Shown in pieces: positions 39,056 through 47,149 of a stretch of 60,531 bases of DNA. Every line of letters starts with the position of its first letter. Position 1 is the first letter of the stretch. Source of the stretch: a virus. Location of the stretch: positions 1 through 60,531 of IMG/VR virus record IMGVR_UViG_3300046004_001101. The stretch is one strand, 5' to 3'. The notes beneath the pieces are model-generated. The model ran no database searches. It saw only the letters and a list, made by a program, of their open reading frames with translations, and was not told where the DNA came from. Both the position numbers and the translations under genes were made by a program.

Positions 39056-40423
39056 TTACATCGTCATAACTATATGGTTCTTAGCCCGTGAAAACGCGAC
39101 ATAGAGCAACTTCAATGCAGTTTGTAAACCGTTATATCGTTCTGCGCTAAGTATATCACTTACGTTGATAAACACAATATCGTAAGTTGAACCTTGTACA
39201 GAATGTGCAGTGCCACTATAGACTATTTGTGGAGCTGATACGAATTCGTTAATACGTCTAGCGTATTCATAAGCTGGATTACCCATTCTATGTTTTTTAC
39301 ATAGGTTATTCATTTCGGATAATATAGTTTCGTGTTCAAGTAGGTTCTTAGCGACGTTAAATTCGTATTCATCACCTGTACCCAAACATCTAGCGATAAT
39401 TCGATTACTACCTAATTTAAATTCATCCCATAAATTAGTCGTTGAATTGATTTGATACGCATCGATTAGTAGTGGTGGGTTTTCCTTCACATATAAGACT
39501 TCTAATTCACTTCCTATTGGTAAGAGTATTTCATCAGAACCTTCTTTAGCATGCAGTGACGGGTTATATCCGACTAAGGTCTGCATTTCCGTTAAGGCTT
39601 TTCGTAATACGATGATTTCGCCCTGATTGTAGTTAATTCTAGTATCGTAACCTTGTGCTTTTCGTACTGTGTTTCCCATATTGGTACAGGCGCGATTTGT
39701 CCAAGCAATTGCTTTACTGTAATCTGTGTTTTCGGTAGTCATACACATAGAATGAGCAACTAACGCTTGATTGAACGTGTTGTAATCACATTCTGATACT
39801 GATTTTTCTTCTTCTACTACACAAAAGCTAAGAAGTTCTGCTTTAGTTGGTTTGTGGTTATCATCAATCCACTTTCTTGTTTGGATACACAAGTCTAAAA
39901 CACATCCTTTTGTACGTTCAACTTTAGTCAAACGTAACGTCGTAATATCTTTAAATGCAAGTGATTGTACCTCCCCTACAGGGGGAGCTTGATAATCATC
40001 ACCCACAAAGATGATTTTAGTATGTGAACCTTGTTGCGCTAAATCTAATTTGGACAATAATGATTTACCTAACATCGATGATTCGTCAATAATAAGTAAA
40101 TCAAAATCAGACACTTTACTTTTACCTTTCTGCTCTAATTCAGTGAGGTCTTTATTACTAATTGGTACTAATCCAAGTAAGGAATGAATTGTTTTGTATT
40201 CTACGGTAGGGTATTCGATACTGGATTTAATAACGCGAAGTGAGCGATGTGTAGGCGCACAGACGCATACGGTATGTGAATGTTGTATTTTACCTAATAG
40301 TTGGTTAATAACGGTAGTCTTACCTACGCCACCTCCACCAACTAAAGCGATTCTATTCGCGTATCCTGATAAGAAATCGGTTAGTTTATCTAACACGTAT
40401 AATTGGTCGTTATTTAAGTTCAT
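39056..40423 (-). CDS. Dda/RecD2-like SF1B helicase
   Basis: 455 residues. Motif I VGGGGVGKTTV (28-38, Lys35), Ia CVCAPTHRSLRVI, II LLIIDESSMLG, III FVGDDYQAPPV, VI/C-terminal VQGSTYDIVFINVSD and YVAFSRAKNHIVM. Layout and length fit T4 Dda-type 5'-3' DNA helicases used at replication starts and forks. A 13-bp stem-loop lies before its ribosome site. Confidence 0.92.
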   Translation of the reverse strand: MNLNNDQLYVLDKLTDFLSGYANRIALVGGGGVGKTTVINQLLGKIQHSHTVCVCAPTHRSLRVIKSSIEYPTVEYKTIHSLLGLVPISNKDLTELEQKGKSKVSDFDLLIIDESSMLGKSLLSKLDLAQQGSHTKIIFVGDDYQAPPVGEVQSLAFKDITTLRLTKVERTKGCVLDLCIQTRKWIDDNHKPTKAELLSFCVVEEEKSVSECDYNTFNQALVAHSMCMTTENTDYSKAIAWTNRACTNMGNTVRKAQGYDTRINYNQGEIIVLRKALTEMQTLVGYNPSLHAKEGSDEILLPIGSELEVLYVKENPPLLIDAYQINSTTNLWDEFKLGSNRIIARCLGTGDEYEFNVAKNLLEHETILSEMNNLCKKHRMGNPAYEYARRINEFVSAPQIVYSGTAHSVQGSTYDIVFINVSDILSAERYNGLQTALKLLYVAFSRAKNHIVMTM

Positions 40424-40457
40424 TGTTGTTCTCCAGTTAGTTTTATTTATTTTGTAA

Positions 40458-40489
40458 ATTCAATACACCGTGTTATCGGTGTATTGAAT
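40458..40489 (-). promoter_or_regulatory. 13-bp stem-loop between primase and helicase genes
   Basis: Perfect arms ATTCAATACACCG / CGGTGTATTGAAT with loop of six. No U tract on the minus strand; placed after the primase gene and before the helicase ribosome site. Confidence 0.6.
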
Positions 40490-40502
40490 CATATTCAAGT
40501 GG

Positions 40503-43142
40503 CTATATCGTAAGCGACGCTTGAATATCGGCTAGTTTATCGACGTATTTCGCTTCAAGCAACTGATAATACACGCCACGAATAGTTCGACCTGTATGTT
40601 TAGCGACGAGTTCTTTCGCGGAATCCGTTAGTACCGCAATTTCACCGTTCTTAACGGCACTGTCTAAGATAAGTTCTAAGGTTTTGATGTTCGACATCTG
40701 ACCAATTTTAAACGAATTACCCTGTAAGCGTTGTGTCATAAGACTGCGTGGGAAAATACCTAAGTCTAATAAATGACCGTAGTTCTTAGCGGTTTTATCG
40801 CGTTCTTTTGGGTGTTTAACGAGTTTGTAGATTAACGCCATGACACGACGTTTACAATTCTGTTCAGACACACCTACCGAACCATCGCGCAGCTTATTTG
40901 CCATGTTGAATACATCGCGCATGACTAGATTACGCGCCCATTGGAAATCTTCCATTGAGATAGACGGGTCACCTAAGTTACGGGTAAAGGCGAGTAATGA
41001 CGCGATAACCATGACCTTTAAGTAAGCACGTCCGTAGATTTGACGATAACCTTCATCTTTTGATGTATTGAATTTCAACGTTAAATAGTTTTCTAATCTA
41101 TCCGCTTCTTCAAATACTAAAGGGTCATCGAGTTTTACTTCAACGGTATCTTTACGGTTGTATAACGATGTGACCTGTTGAATTAAGTAACCTAAGTCAT
41201 CAATTACATTTTTAGGGACTTGTACTGTATGTGCAAACTTATCGGATTTATGCTTAATGGTACTGTAATGCTCCAAGATGATGAATCGTGATAGAAAGCC
41301 ACCTGAACACATTTCTTCAGTGATACCTTCATAGAAGTCAGGTACAGTATCGCCGATTAACGAGAAGGCGGGACTTTCCATACTGCCGCGATTATTTTCT
41401 GAATTCGCGTGTTGCGAACCGCCGTACTGACTATTCAATTTATTCTTCGTTACTGCATCTAAAAGTTCCGCTTTTAAACCACCCATTGCGCCATCTTTAC
41501 CTTGTTTCATTTGTTCAATCAACTGTGCAAATTCAGGTAGCGTTGCACCGATAGAACCGTATTCAGAATTCGACATCAATTGTCGTAAAGCCCCACCCGA
41601 CGATATTTTATCAAAACAAAAAAACTTATCGCCACCAACAGGCGCGGTAGCTTTAGCAATAGCCGATAAAGTAGACGAACAGGTTTCTTTACCCATTGTC
41701 GAATTAGCGACCACAATAATAGCTAAGTTTAACGATGAACCTTTAAAGCGTACCTGACGACCCGCTATTGCCGATATACACACTAAGGCAGCAGCGATAT
41801 GCGCTACTTTGAGTTTGTGTGGTGCAGATGCCATCGAGTATTTAGCGATTTCACCGATTAAGCCAGATGGAAACGGAATATCTTTGAATGCTTCATTCGC
41901 TTCTTCGTATTCATTTTCAATAGCGGTCAAATCTACGTCGTCTTCGCTGGTACAGTCAGCCATCGCTAACTTTTCATTTTCAATGCGTTTATCGAAGATT
42001 TCTTTCTGTTTTTCATAATACATATTTACAACATTCTCCACATAGGTGTTTACATGAGTCATATTTAATTCCGACCTAATAATCGTTAGGCAGCGATTGA
42101 TATGATAATCGTTTTTTGCGTATTTATCGCGTAACGATAACGGCGCACTTTTAAATATCCGTTTTGCTTGTTCATTTGATTTCGTGAATCGACACACAAT
42201 GTTAAAGTACGCTAACACAGCTTCAGATGCAGACGGATAATGTGTTGTTTCCCAATCAGTATTATTGTTAAAGGTTCTAATGTGTGAAAACTTATCTGCA
42301 AAGGCTGAATCTAAGATGTTATCCACTACTTCGTCGTCAGATAAATTGCTCGGAACTTCAGCTAATTCCGATATGATTTCTTCTTCTTCATTATAACCTA
42401 ACTGTGCTAATAAAGCAGTTACTTGCGCTTCTCGATAGCCGATAGGGTCATTGATAGACTTAGCTAGGGCGTTACTTCTAGGTAATTTGTATTCTTCGAC
42501 TACGTCGATTACTTCTTCTGTTGAATCATCACCACTGGACGTAATTGTTGACACGCGATTACCCGTTAAGAGCATAAAACGGTCTTTGTAAGAATAGATT
42601 TCGATACCAAACTTACGAAAGTTCTTAGCGATGAGTTTTTCCGTCTTAATAATGATGTGATAACCTTCACCTGATTTCGATAATTCCGTGTAAGAATCGA
42701 AAGCCTTAATGATTTGATGAAAACCTTTTAAGCGGGTCTGTTTATCGGCTTCAGGTAATCCTTTCGCATCAAGGTCGATAACCGCTAAATGGTCGGCAGT
42801 AGTCAGGACAATGCCTAAATCATAGCCGTATTTTTCGTTGAATGAATCCACCATAACGTAGGGTAAGGTATCGTGACCCATACGCTTATTGTAGCGTTGC
42901 AACATATCTGAATCGGTCACAATATGGGGGATTTTACCGTCAGGTTGACCTTCTTCATCAGCCGCTAATAGCCAGATAGAAGACTGTTTAAGTTCGTTAG
43001 GAATGTAAATTAAGTTGCGTTCTTTTGTACCTTTAAATGAAATAGGTTGAAACACAGTTGGGACGTATTCGTAGTCGTTGTATTCTGGTGCATCATCGTA
43101 GTTGGTTTGTGTAATTTGTGTAGTATTGTATTGTGATGTCAT
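40503..43142 (-). CDS. PrimPol-DUF3987 primase-helicase
   Basis: 879 residues. The N-terminal part fits an archaeo-eukaryotic primase/PrimPol domain: AVIDLDAKG (Asp123, Asp125), SKSGEGYHII (His162) and EIYSYKDRFMLLTGNR (181-196). The C-terminal half is a DUF3987 ATPase region: AHIAAALVCISAIAGRQVRF, then VVANSTMGKETCSS, where the P-loop has Glu instead of Ser/Thr after GK (Lys485), and LPEFAQLIEQMKQG. Likely makes primers and unwinds DNA for the phage polymerase. First replication gene after the control region. Confidence 0.85.
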   Translation of the reverse strand: MTSQYNTTQITQTNYDDAPEYNDYEYVPTVFQPISFKGTKERNLIYIPNELKQSSIWLLAADEEGQPDGKIPHIVTDSDMLQRYNKRMGHDTLPYVMVDSFNEKYGYDLGIVLTTADHLAVIDLDAKGLPEADKQTRLKGFHQIIKAFDSYTELSKSGEGYHIIIKTEKLIAKNFRKFGIEIYSYKDRFMLLTGNRVSTITSSGDDSTEEVIDVVEEYKLPRSNALAKSINDPIGYREAQVTALLAQLGYNEEEEIISELAEVPSNLSDDEVVDNILDSAFADKFSHIRTFNNNTDWETTHYPSASEAVLAYFNIVCRFTKSNEQAKRIFKSAPLSLRDKYAKNDYHINRCLTIIRSELNMTHVNTYVENVVNMYYEKQKEIFDKRIENEKLAMADCTSEDDVDLTAIENEYEEANEAFKDIPFPSGLIGEIAKYSMASAPHKLKVAHIAAALVCISAIAGRQVRFKGSSLNLAIIVVANSTMGKETCSSTLSAIAKATAPVGGDKFFCFDKISSGGALRQLMSNSEYGSIGATLPEFAQLIEQMKQGKDGAMGGLKAELLDAVTKNKLNSQYGGSQHANSENNRGSMESPAFSLIGDTVPDFYEGITEEMCSGGFLSRFIILEHYSTIKHKSDKFAHTVQVPKNVIDDLGYLIQQVTSLYNRKDTVEVKLDDPLVFEEADRLENYLTLKFNTSKDEGYRQIYGRAYLKVMVIASLLAFTRNLGDPSISMEDFQWARNLVMRDVFNMANKLRDGSVGVSEQNCKRRVMALIYKLVKHPKERDKTAKNYGHLLDLGIFPRSLMTQRLQGNSFKIGQMSNIKTLELILDSAVKNGEIAVLTDSAKELVAKHTGRTIRGVYYQLLEAKYVDKLADIQASLTI

Positions 43143-43184
43143 GTTTTAGATTTCCTTATTGTGTAGGTTAATTAGAATAACACA

Positions 43185-44327
43185 TTAAAACGAGTTGAAG
43201 CTATTTGCGGCTTTAAAGATGAATCCGTAAGACTGTGTTAAAACAGATTTCATTGTGCTTTGTGGTGCATTCAAGGTTTTAGATGATAGTTTAAAGTCGT
43301 GTGTGGCTTTAAACTTAGGTAATAGTGAAATTAAGTTGTCTAATTCACGAAGGGTAAGTGACCAGATTGATGAATCTAACGGTTTAATGTTAGCGAACAC
43401 ATTATCTTTGCCGATAGAGCTGAATCTAGCTGTTAGATAGTTGACTAATAATCCGCCATTACAAGGTAAGAATGTTTCACACATCATGGTGTTATCACAG
43501 TGGGTATTAAGCATCAAAATAAGCTCTTTATTGAACGTAGCAATATGTTTCTCGATAGCATCGAAGGTTTGGGTTGTGTATGAACCTGAATCACGAATAG
43601 CGGCGTAATTATGCACATAATGTTCATAGGTTGTTTTAGGTAATCCTAATTCATGACTTATTAAATCATTAATACTTCTATCTGCGAACACAGTAATAGA
43701 TGAAGGGAATGTAGCCGCTAGTAATGTGTATAGGTTAGCATTTGAATCTTCATGTAGTGTAAATGTAGGTGTGGTAGTAACTGTAGACGTAGCTAAAGAC
43801 CCTACCCCGTCAGTTATTTTGAAATCTTGAAATTCTATGTGGGAAATTTTTGATTCGTTATCTGACACATTAGATGAAGTCATCATTTGATTATTCAGAA
43901 TTTTTCTAATCTGTTCTTTCAATGAGGTAACTTCGTTTTCTAGTGTGCTAACTTTGGAGGTTAATTCAGACACATTCATGACATCAGTAAGATTAACGTC
44001 GTTAATAAATTGGGTGATGAGTTCAAGTCTATCGTCATCGAAGATAGTCGCTTTACAGAAGTTCGCGAGCTTAGTTGATGATGCTTCGCCATGATACTTA
44101 ATGTATAAGTCTAGGAAGTGTGTCATTACACCATTAGCTGAATAGTTATTACCATGTTGAATAGCGGTGAATAAGTCACGAACAGGTGTTGATACTCGAA
44201 CACTAAGTCTGTCGGTAGCTTCTATTGTGGTGATGTTTGGTTCAGTAGGTGAGTTATTAGAATTATTAGAGTTAGGTTTGGTTTTATCCACATTAGTATG
44301 TGTTGGAGATGATGCTTTAGAAGCCAT
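43185..44327 (-). CDS. Putative RHH DNA-binding protein with coiled coil
   Basis: 380 residues. After a low-complexity Ser/Asn/Pro tail (1-35), residues about 40-80 (DRLSVRVSTPVRDLFTAIQH, YSANGVMTHFLDLYIKY) have the strand-helix-helix pattern of ribbon-helix-helix proteins. A coiled coil follows (about 120-145), then a 220-residue helical domain of unknown type. First gene of the leftward arm, facing the iteron array across its promoter; a role in origin binding or switch control is inferred. Confidence 0.6.
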   Translation of the reverse strand: MASKASSPTHTNVDKTKPNSNNSNNSPTEPNITTIEATDRLSVRVSTPVRDLFTAIQHGNNYSANGVMTHFLDLYIKYHGEASSTKLANFCKATIFDDDRLELITQFINDVNLTDVMNVSELTSKVSTLENEVTSLKEQIRKILNNQMMTSSNVSDNESKISHIEFQDFKITDGVGSLATSTVTTTPTFTLHEDSNANLYTLLAATFPSSITVFADRSINDLISHELGLPKTTYEHYVHNYAAIRDSGSYTTQTFDAIEKHIATFNKELILMLNTHCDNTMMCETFLPCNGGLLVNYLTARFSSIGKDNVFANIKPLDSSIWSLTLRELDNLISLLPKFKATHDFKLSSKTLNAPQSTMKSVLTQSYGFIFKAANSFNSF

Positions 44328-44395
44328 GATTGAGATTCCTTTTGGTTGATATGAATAGGATGAAGTCTATATGAATATCCTGATACAGACACAAT

Positions 44396-44430
44396 ACGGG
44401 TAAGTTGAATAAGTCGTTACCGATATTGTG
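44396..44430 (-). promoter_or_regulatory. Imperfect hairpin in the leftward leader
   Basis: Arms CAATATCGGTAA / TTACCCGTATTG (two mismatches) directly downstream of the main leftward promoter. Possible operator or 5' stem-loop. Confidence 0.4.
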
Positions 44431-44436
44431 TGAGGG

Positions 44437-44465
44437 ATTATAGCTGAGTTGGAGAGATTTGTAAA
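44437..44465 (-). promoter_or_regulatory. Main leftward promoter
   Basis: Minus strand TTTACA, 17-bp spacer, TATAAT. It reads into the RHH/coiled-coil gene and the primase gene, with a leader of about 100 bases. Confidence 0.8.
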
Positions 44466-44709
44466 GTGGAGATGTTAGTGTGAGGATAAAAGTGGTTAAG
44501 TTATGTGCGTAAGTACATGATTTTAAATAGGAAAATCATAAGTCATTGATTTATTTCGTCCATGATTGATTTATAAGGAGTTTTTTATTTTGTCTGACAT
44601 GAAATAATTTTAGTGTTGGTTGAAAGGTAGATTATATAAGGGTTTTGGTTGATTTATGAAGTTTTAATTTTTTTCTTATAGGGTTTTTTATTTTTGATGT
44701 TAATTTGGA
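44466..44709. other. AT-rich intergenic region without gene
   Basis: No credible frame. Contains TGTCTGACA (44591-44599), which recurs in the centre of the palindrome at 44710-44742, and T-rich tracts. Nothing else stands out. Confidence 0.5.
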
Positions 44710-44742
44710 AATTTGTACATTTGTCTGACAAATGTACAAATT
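44710..44742. repeat. 33-bp near-perfect palindrome
   Basis: 16-bp arms AATTTGTACATTTGTC / GACAAATGTACAAATT around one T. Its centre is TGTCTGACA. Likely a dimer-binding operator or an origin element in the divergent control region. Confidence 0.8.
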
Positions 44743-44795
44743 AACAATTACCCATTTACCCTAAATACCCCCTTTTATCAGAAGAAAAAACATGG

Positions 44796-44845
44796 ATTAT
44801 AATATATATATATATTATTAATATATATTATTATAATAATCAATT
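44796..44845. other. AT-only tract, possible DNA-unwinding element
   Basis: About 50 bases almost entirely of A and T, with alternating TA repeats, about 190 bp from the iteron array. Such tracts melt readily and occur at replication origins. Confidence 0.5.
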
Positions 44846-45029
44846 ACTTACATTTTATTTTCACTTAATTTCAACTTTTTTACTTAGTACGAAAAATTCA
44901 CCTAAGTCATTGATTTTATTATACTTGAATTTTACAAAGGGTAACTTTTATAAGCTGTTGATTTATAAGAAAATTATTTTTTGAAAAAAATCAAAAAAGT
45001 TAAGTTGTTGTTTTTGTTACATTTTTAAA

Positions 45030-45292
45030 GGTATATCTTGAAGTATATTTCGATATACTTGACGGTATATTTCGATATACTTTTTATCCTAATTTAGTAT
45101 ATCTAGTGACCTAATTTAGATATACCGTGTATCCTTATTTGATATACCTAGTTACCAAATTTGATATACCTTCAGATATACCTAGATAAACCAAGTACCC
45201 CGCTTTTGATATACTAATTATATCAAGAAGATATACCTAAAGGTATATTTAGATATACTATTGAATATAATTATTTTACCTTTAGGTATATC
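45030..45292. repeat. Iteron array, GATATACY at 22-bp period
   Basis: The 8-mer GATATACC/T (or its reverse complement) starts at 45030(rev), 45052, 45074, 45096(rev), 45119, 45141, 45163, 45185 (GATAAACC), 45208, 45230 and 45252: a 22-23 bp ladder of eleven sites, two helical turns apart. Extra sites lie at 45042(rev), 45064(rev), 45175, 45241(rev) and 45285(rev). The 18-mer GTATATTTCGATATACTT is repeated exactly at 45043 and 45065. Operator array and/or origin iterons. Confidence 0.88.
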
Positions 45293-45298
45293 TTTTCG

Positions 45299-45326
45299 TT
45301 AACATCCTTTGTTTTATTGGTATAAT
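45299..45326 (+). promoter_or_regulatory. Rightward promoter next to the iterons
   Basis: TTAACA, 16-bp spacer ending TTGG, TATAAT. The last iteron (45285-45292) abuts its -35 box, so array binding should control it. Confidence 0.8.
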
Positions 45327-45356
45327 GACATTTCTTTCAACCAACTAGGAGTTTTT

Positions 45357-45611
45357 ATGAGCATCATTAAGTTCTCAAATCCAGAATCCGCTAAGGAATT
45401 CTCAGCCGTTAAACGTGAATATGAATACTTGAACAAAGTAACAATCTCAAATTCAGAGTTTTTAACATTAGTTTTAGACGGATTCAAGAACAAACCAACT
45501 GTTAAACCTGAAGATAAGGTCGTAAATATGCTTTCAGCGATGACTGACCAAATCGCAAACCTACACAAATACGTTGTGTATCAAATAAATTTAACTAAAG
45601 AAGGAATGTAA
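45357..45611 (+). CDS. Small putative RHH regulator
   Basis: 84 residues from the ATG five bases after AGGAG. Residues 3-45 (IIKFSNPESAKEFSAVKREY, VTISNSEFLTLVLDGFK) follow a strand-helix-helix pattern of ribbon-helix-helix regulators; the rest is helical. First rightward gene, immediately after the iteron array, hence a likely autoregulator of it. Confidence 0.65.
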   Translation: MSIIKFSNPESAKEFSAVKREYEYLNKVTISNSEFLTLVLDGFKNKPTVKPEDKVVNMLSAMTDQIANLHKYVVYQINLTKEGM

Positions 45612-45612
45612 C

Positions 45613-46041
45613 ATGACACAAGCAACATTAAGATTATCGAGTGAAGAAGATTTACAAGCGTTCAGAGAGTTTAAGGAAGCTAATTATGCTGGTATGACGA
45701 ATAGTGCGGCGTTGAGCAAATTAATTAACGATGTAAAATCAACACAAACTGAGGAACTACCAATGAAAACAGAAAACGTAATGCTTAGACTTACAAACAA
45801 ACTCACACTTACCAACTTTCAAGCATTGAAAGATATTGTGTCGAAATCACATCAACAGCGTTACACAAATGATGGCTTTCAGCAATTACTATTAGATTCA
45901 TTCATGAAGAATGAATTGAAAATTGAAACTAGCGTTTCTGAATCTTCATATAGATTACGCGAATGCGAAGAACATATAAACGATTTGTATAATAAATATG
46001 ATAGAGTAATGTCAATGGTAAGCAGGTTACTTGCAGAATAA
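45613..46041 (+). CDS. Putative regulator with two tandem RHH-like units
   Basis: 142 residues. Two copies of one pattern: ATLRLSSEEDLQAFREFKEA with TNSAALSKLINDV (4-41), and VMLRLTNKLTLTNFQALKDI with YTNDGFQQLLLDSF (55-97), each a strand followed by two helices. A C-terminal coiled coil follows. Immediately downstream of the 84-residue paralogue and followed by a terminator. A single chain with two RHH units could act as a pseudo-dimer on the iterons. Confidence 0.65.
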   Translation: MTQATLRLSSEEDLQAFREFKEANYAGMTNSAALSKLINDVKSTQTEELPMKTENVMLRLTNKLTLTNFQALKDIVSKSHQQRYTNDGFQQLLLDSFMKNELKIETSVSESSYRLRECEEHINDLYNKYDRVMSMVSRLLAE

Positions 46042-46053
46042 CACACAAACACG

Positions 46054-46078
46054 AATACCGAGCCATAAGCTCGGTATT
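46054..46078 (+). terminator. Stem-loop terminator after the RHH genes
   Basis: 10-bp arms AATACCGAGC / GCTCGGTATT with loop CATAA, followed by CTATATT. Ends the two-gene regulator unit. Confidence 0.75.
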
Positions 46079-46140
46079 CTATATTGAAATTCATGGTAAA
46101 AATCGATTTGAAAATTTGTACAAAACTAATCAGGGGTTTT

Positions 46141-46236
46141 ATGAATTCGAGCGAGTTTGTTCTACCGTCAGCGAGTTCCGAACGTGCCTTTCATCTCACT
46201 TCCCTCCTGCCGTTCCGCTTCGCTACACTCACATTG
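46141..46236. other. GC-richer segment of foreign look
   Basis: About 96 bases with clearly higher GC than the surroundings, containing GCGAG repeats and, on the minus strand, GGCAGGAGGG before a nine-codon frame. Composition suggests recent acquisition; no gene is supported. Confidence 0.4.
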
Positions 46237-46254
46237 TGTCTGAAAATCGGATTA

Positions 46255-46404
46255 CTATTGTGTCAATCCAATCATCAAATCAACTAATTCTGCAACTTCA
46301 ATCAATTCAAGAGTTTTTGCTGCGAGTTTATAAATCTCAGCGAGTAAGTGATTGGTGTGTTGAACTTTATCTAGCGTAATCATGGTATTTATATCGCGTA
46401 GCAT
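46255..46404 (-). CDS. 49-residue helical protein, lone leftward gene
   Basis: MLRDINTMITLDKVQHTNHL, LAEIYKLAAKTLELIEVAEL, VDLMIGLTQ. AGGAG lies seven bases before the ATG. A regular amphipathic helix; not recognised. It is the only credible gene on the minus strand within this rightward region. Confidence 0.5.
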   Translation of the reverse strand: MLRDINTMITLDKVQHTNHLLAEIYKLAAKTLELIEVAELVDLMIGLTQ

Positions 46405-46627
46405 GGTACATCTCCTGTTTAATTATTGTGTCTGGAAATCCGAAAATGAATTTCATGGGAATTTGAATCTGAATTTTATTCAGGGGCTAGAGTAGTATTT
46501 ACTAAATCCTAGCCACCTGAGTGGTCACTCAGGACGTTTTCTAATCTAAGTCATCCGATTGTATTAGTCATGTCGAGAACGTGGCGTAAATCGCATTTAT
46601 GAATCCTTACTTTTTGTATGGTTATTT

Positions 46628-46785
46628 GATAGCGTTTCTATCGTGGATAATAGCTTTCAAGTTTAATAGTAAAACTATCAAACTTGAAATCGTGACACAT
46701 TATCGCCGCGTAACATTGTTTTACTTTCAAAAACGATAGCTTTACTATCATCAAAGATAGCATTCAACTATAGCGAATCGCTATC
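46628..46785. repeat. GATAGC / GCTATC repeat cluster
   Basis: GATAGC at 46628, 46735 and 46756; its inverse (CTATCG or ACTATC) at 46638, 46674 and 46744; an ATAGCGAATCGCTAT palindrome at 46770-46784; and a 35-base hairpin with TTTCAAGTTT / AAACTTGAAA arms (46655-46689) whose inner arms are ATAGT / ACTAT. Confidence 0.6.
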
Positions 46786-46822
46786 AATATAGTGTCGATT
46801 AACTACAATCTAAAATTCTAGT

Positions 46823-46882
46823 GGAACTACTCAAATTTGAGTAGTTCCAGTTTAAGGGTATGTTTGTATTCCTAAACTGGAA
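46823..46882. repeat. 26-bp perfect palindrome overlapping a second inverted repeat
   Basis: GGAACTACTCAAA / TTTGAGTAGTTCC is a perfect 26-bp palindrome (46823-46848). Its right end TTCC begins the next inverted repeat TTCCAGTTTA / TAAACTGGAA (46845-46854 and 46873-46882). The two cannot form together. Confidence 0.8.
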
Positions 46883-47121
46883 ACGTTGCTTACACGTCAA
46901 TTTTGATGCCTTATGAATAGAGTTTTATACTATATATAATGCAAAAATTGAACGCCCGAAAGTGTTTTGTTTACTTAATATGCATACTTTGCCATTGGTA
47001 ACAGTTTATTTTGTTATAAAATGGAATTCAATATGGTAAATTGTCGCATGATAAGTTATTGATATATAAGAAAATAGGTTGTTTTGATTTGCACGACTTA
47101 AAAAAGTTTTCGTTTTTTCTT

Positions 47122-47149
47122 TTGACGTAAAAATAAAAATACGTATAAT
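47122..47149 (+). promoter_or_regulatory. Strong early rightward promoter
   Basis: TTGACG, 16-bp A-rich spacer, TATAAT, with A/T tracts upstream. Drives the small-gene cluster through a leader of about 280 bases. Confidence 0.85.

Larger units (their letters stand above)
46405..47121. other. Non-coding region rich in inverted repeats
   Basis: No supported gene. Contains CCTGAGTG/CACTCAGG (46516-46533) followed by GTTTTCT, a GATAG/CTATC array (46628-46785), overlapping palindromes (46823-46882), and AT-rich sequence up to the early promoter. Confidence 0.6.

Noticed and set aside
44796-45292. CRISPR array
   Set aside because: The repeat is only 8 bp, appears in both orientations and has no uniform spacers or cas genes.
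46116-46379. Rightward 87-codon frame in the region after the RHH genes
   Set aside because: No ribosome site, unusual composition, and it overlaps a better leftward 49-residue gene.
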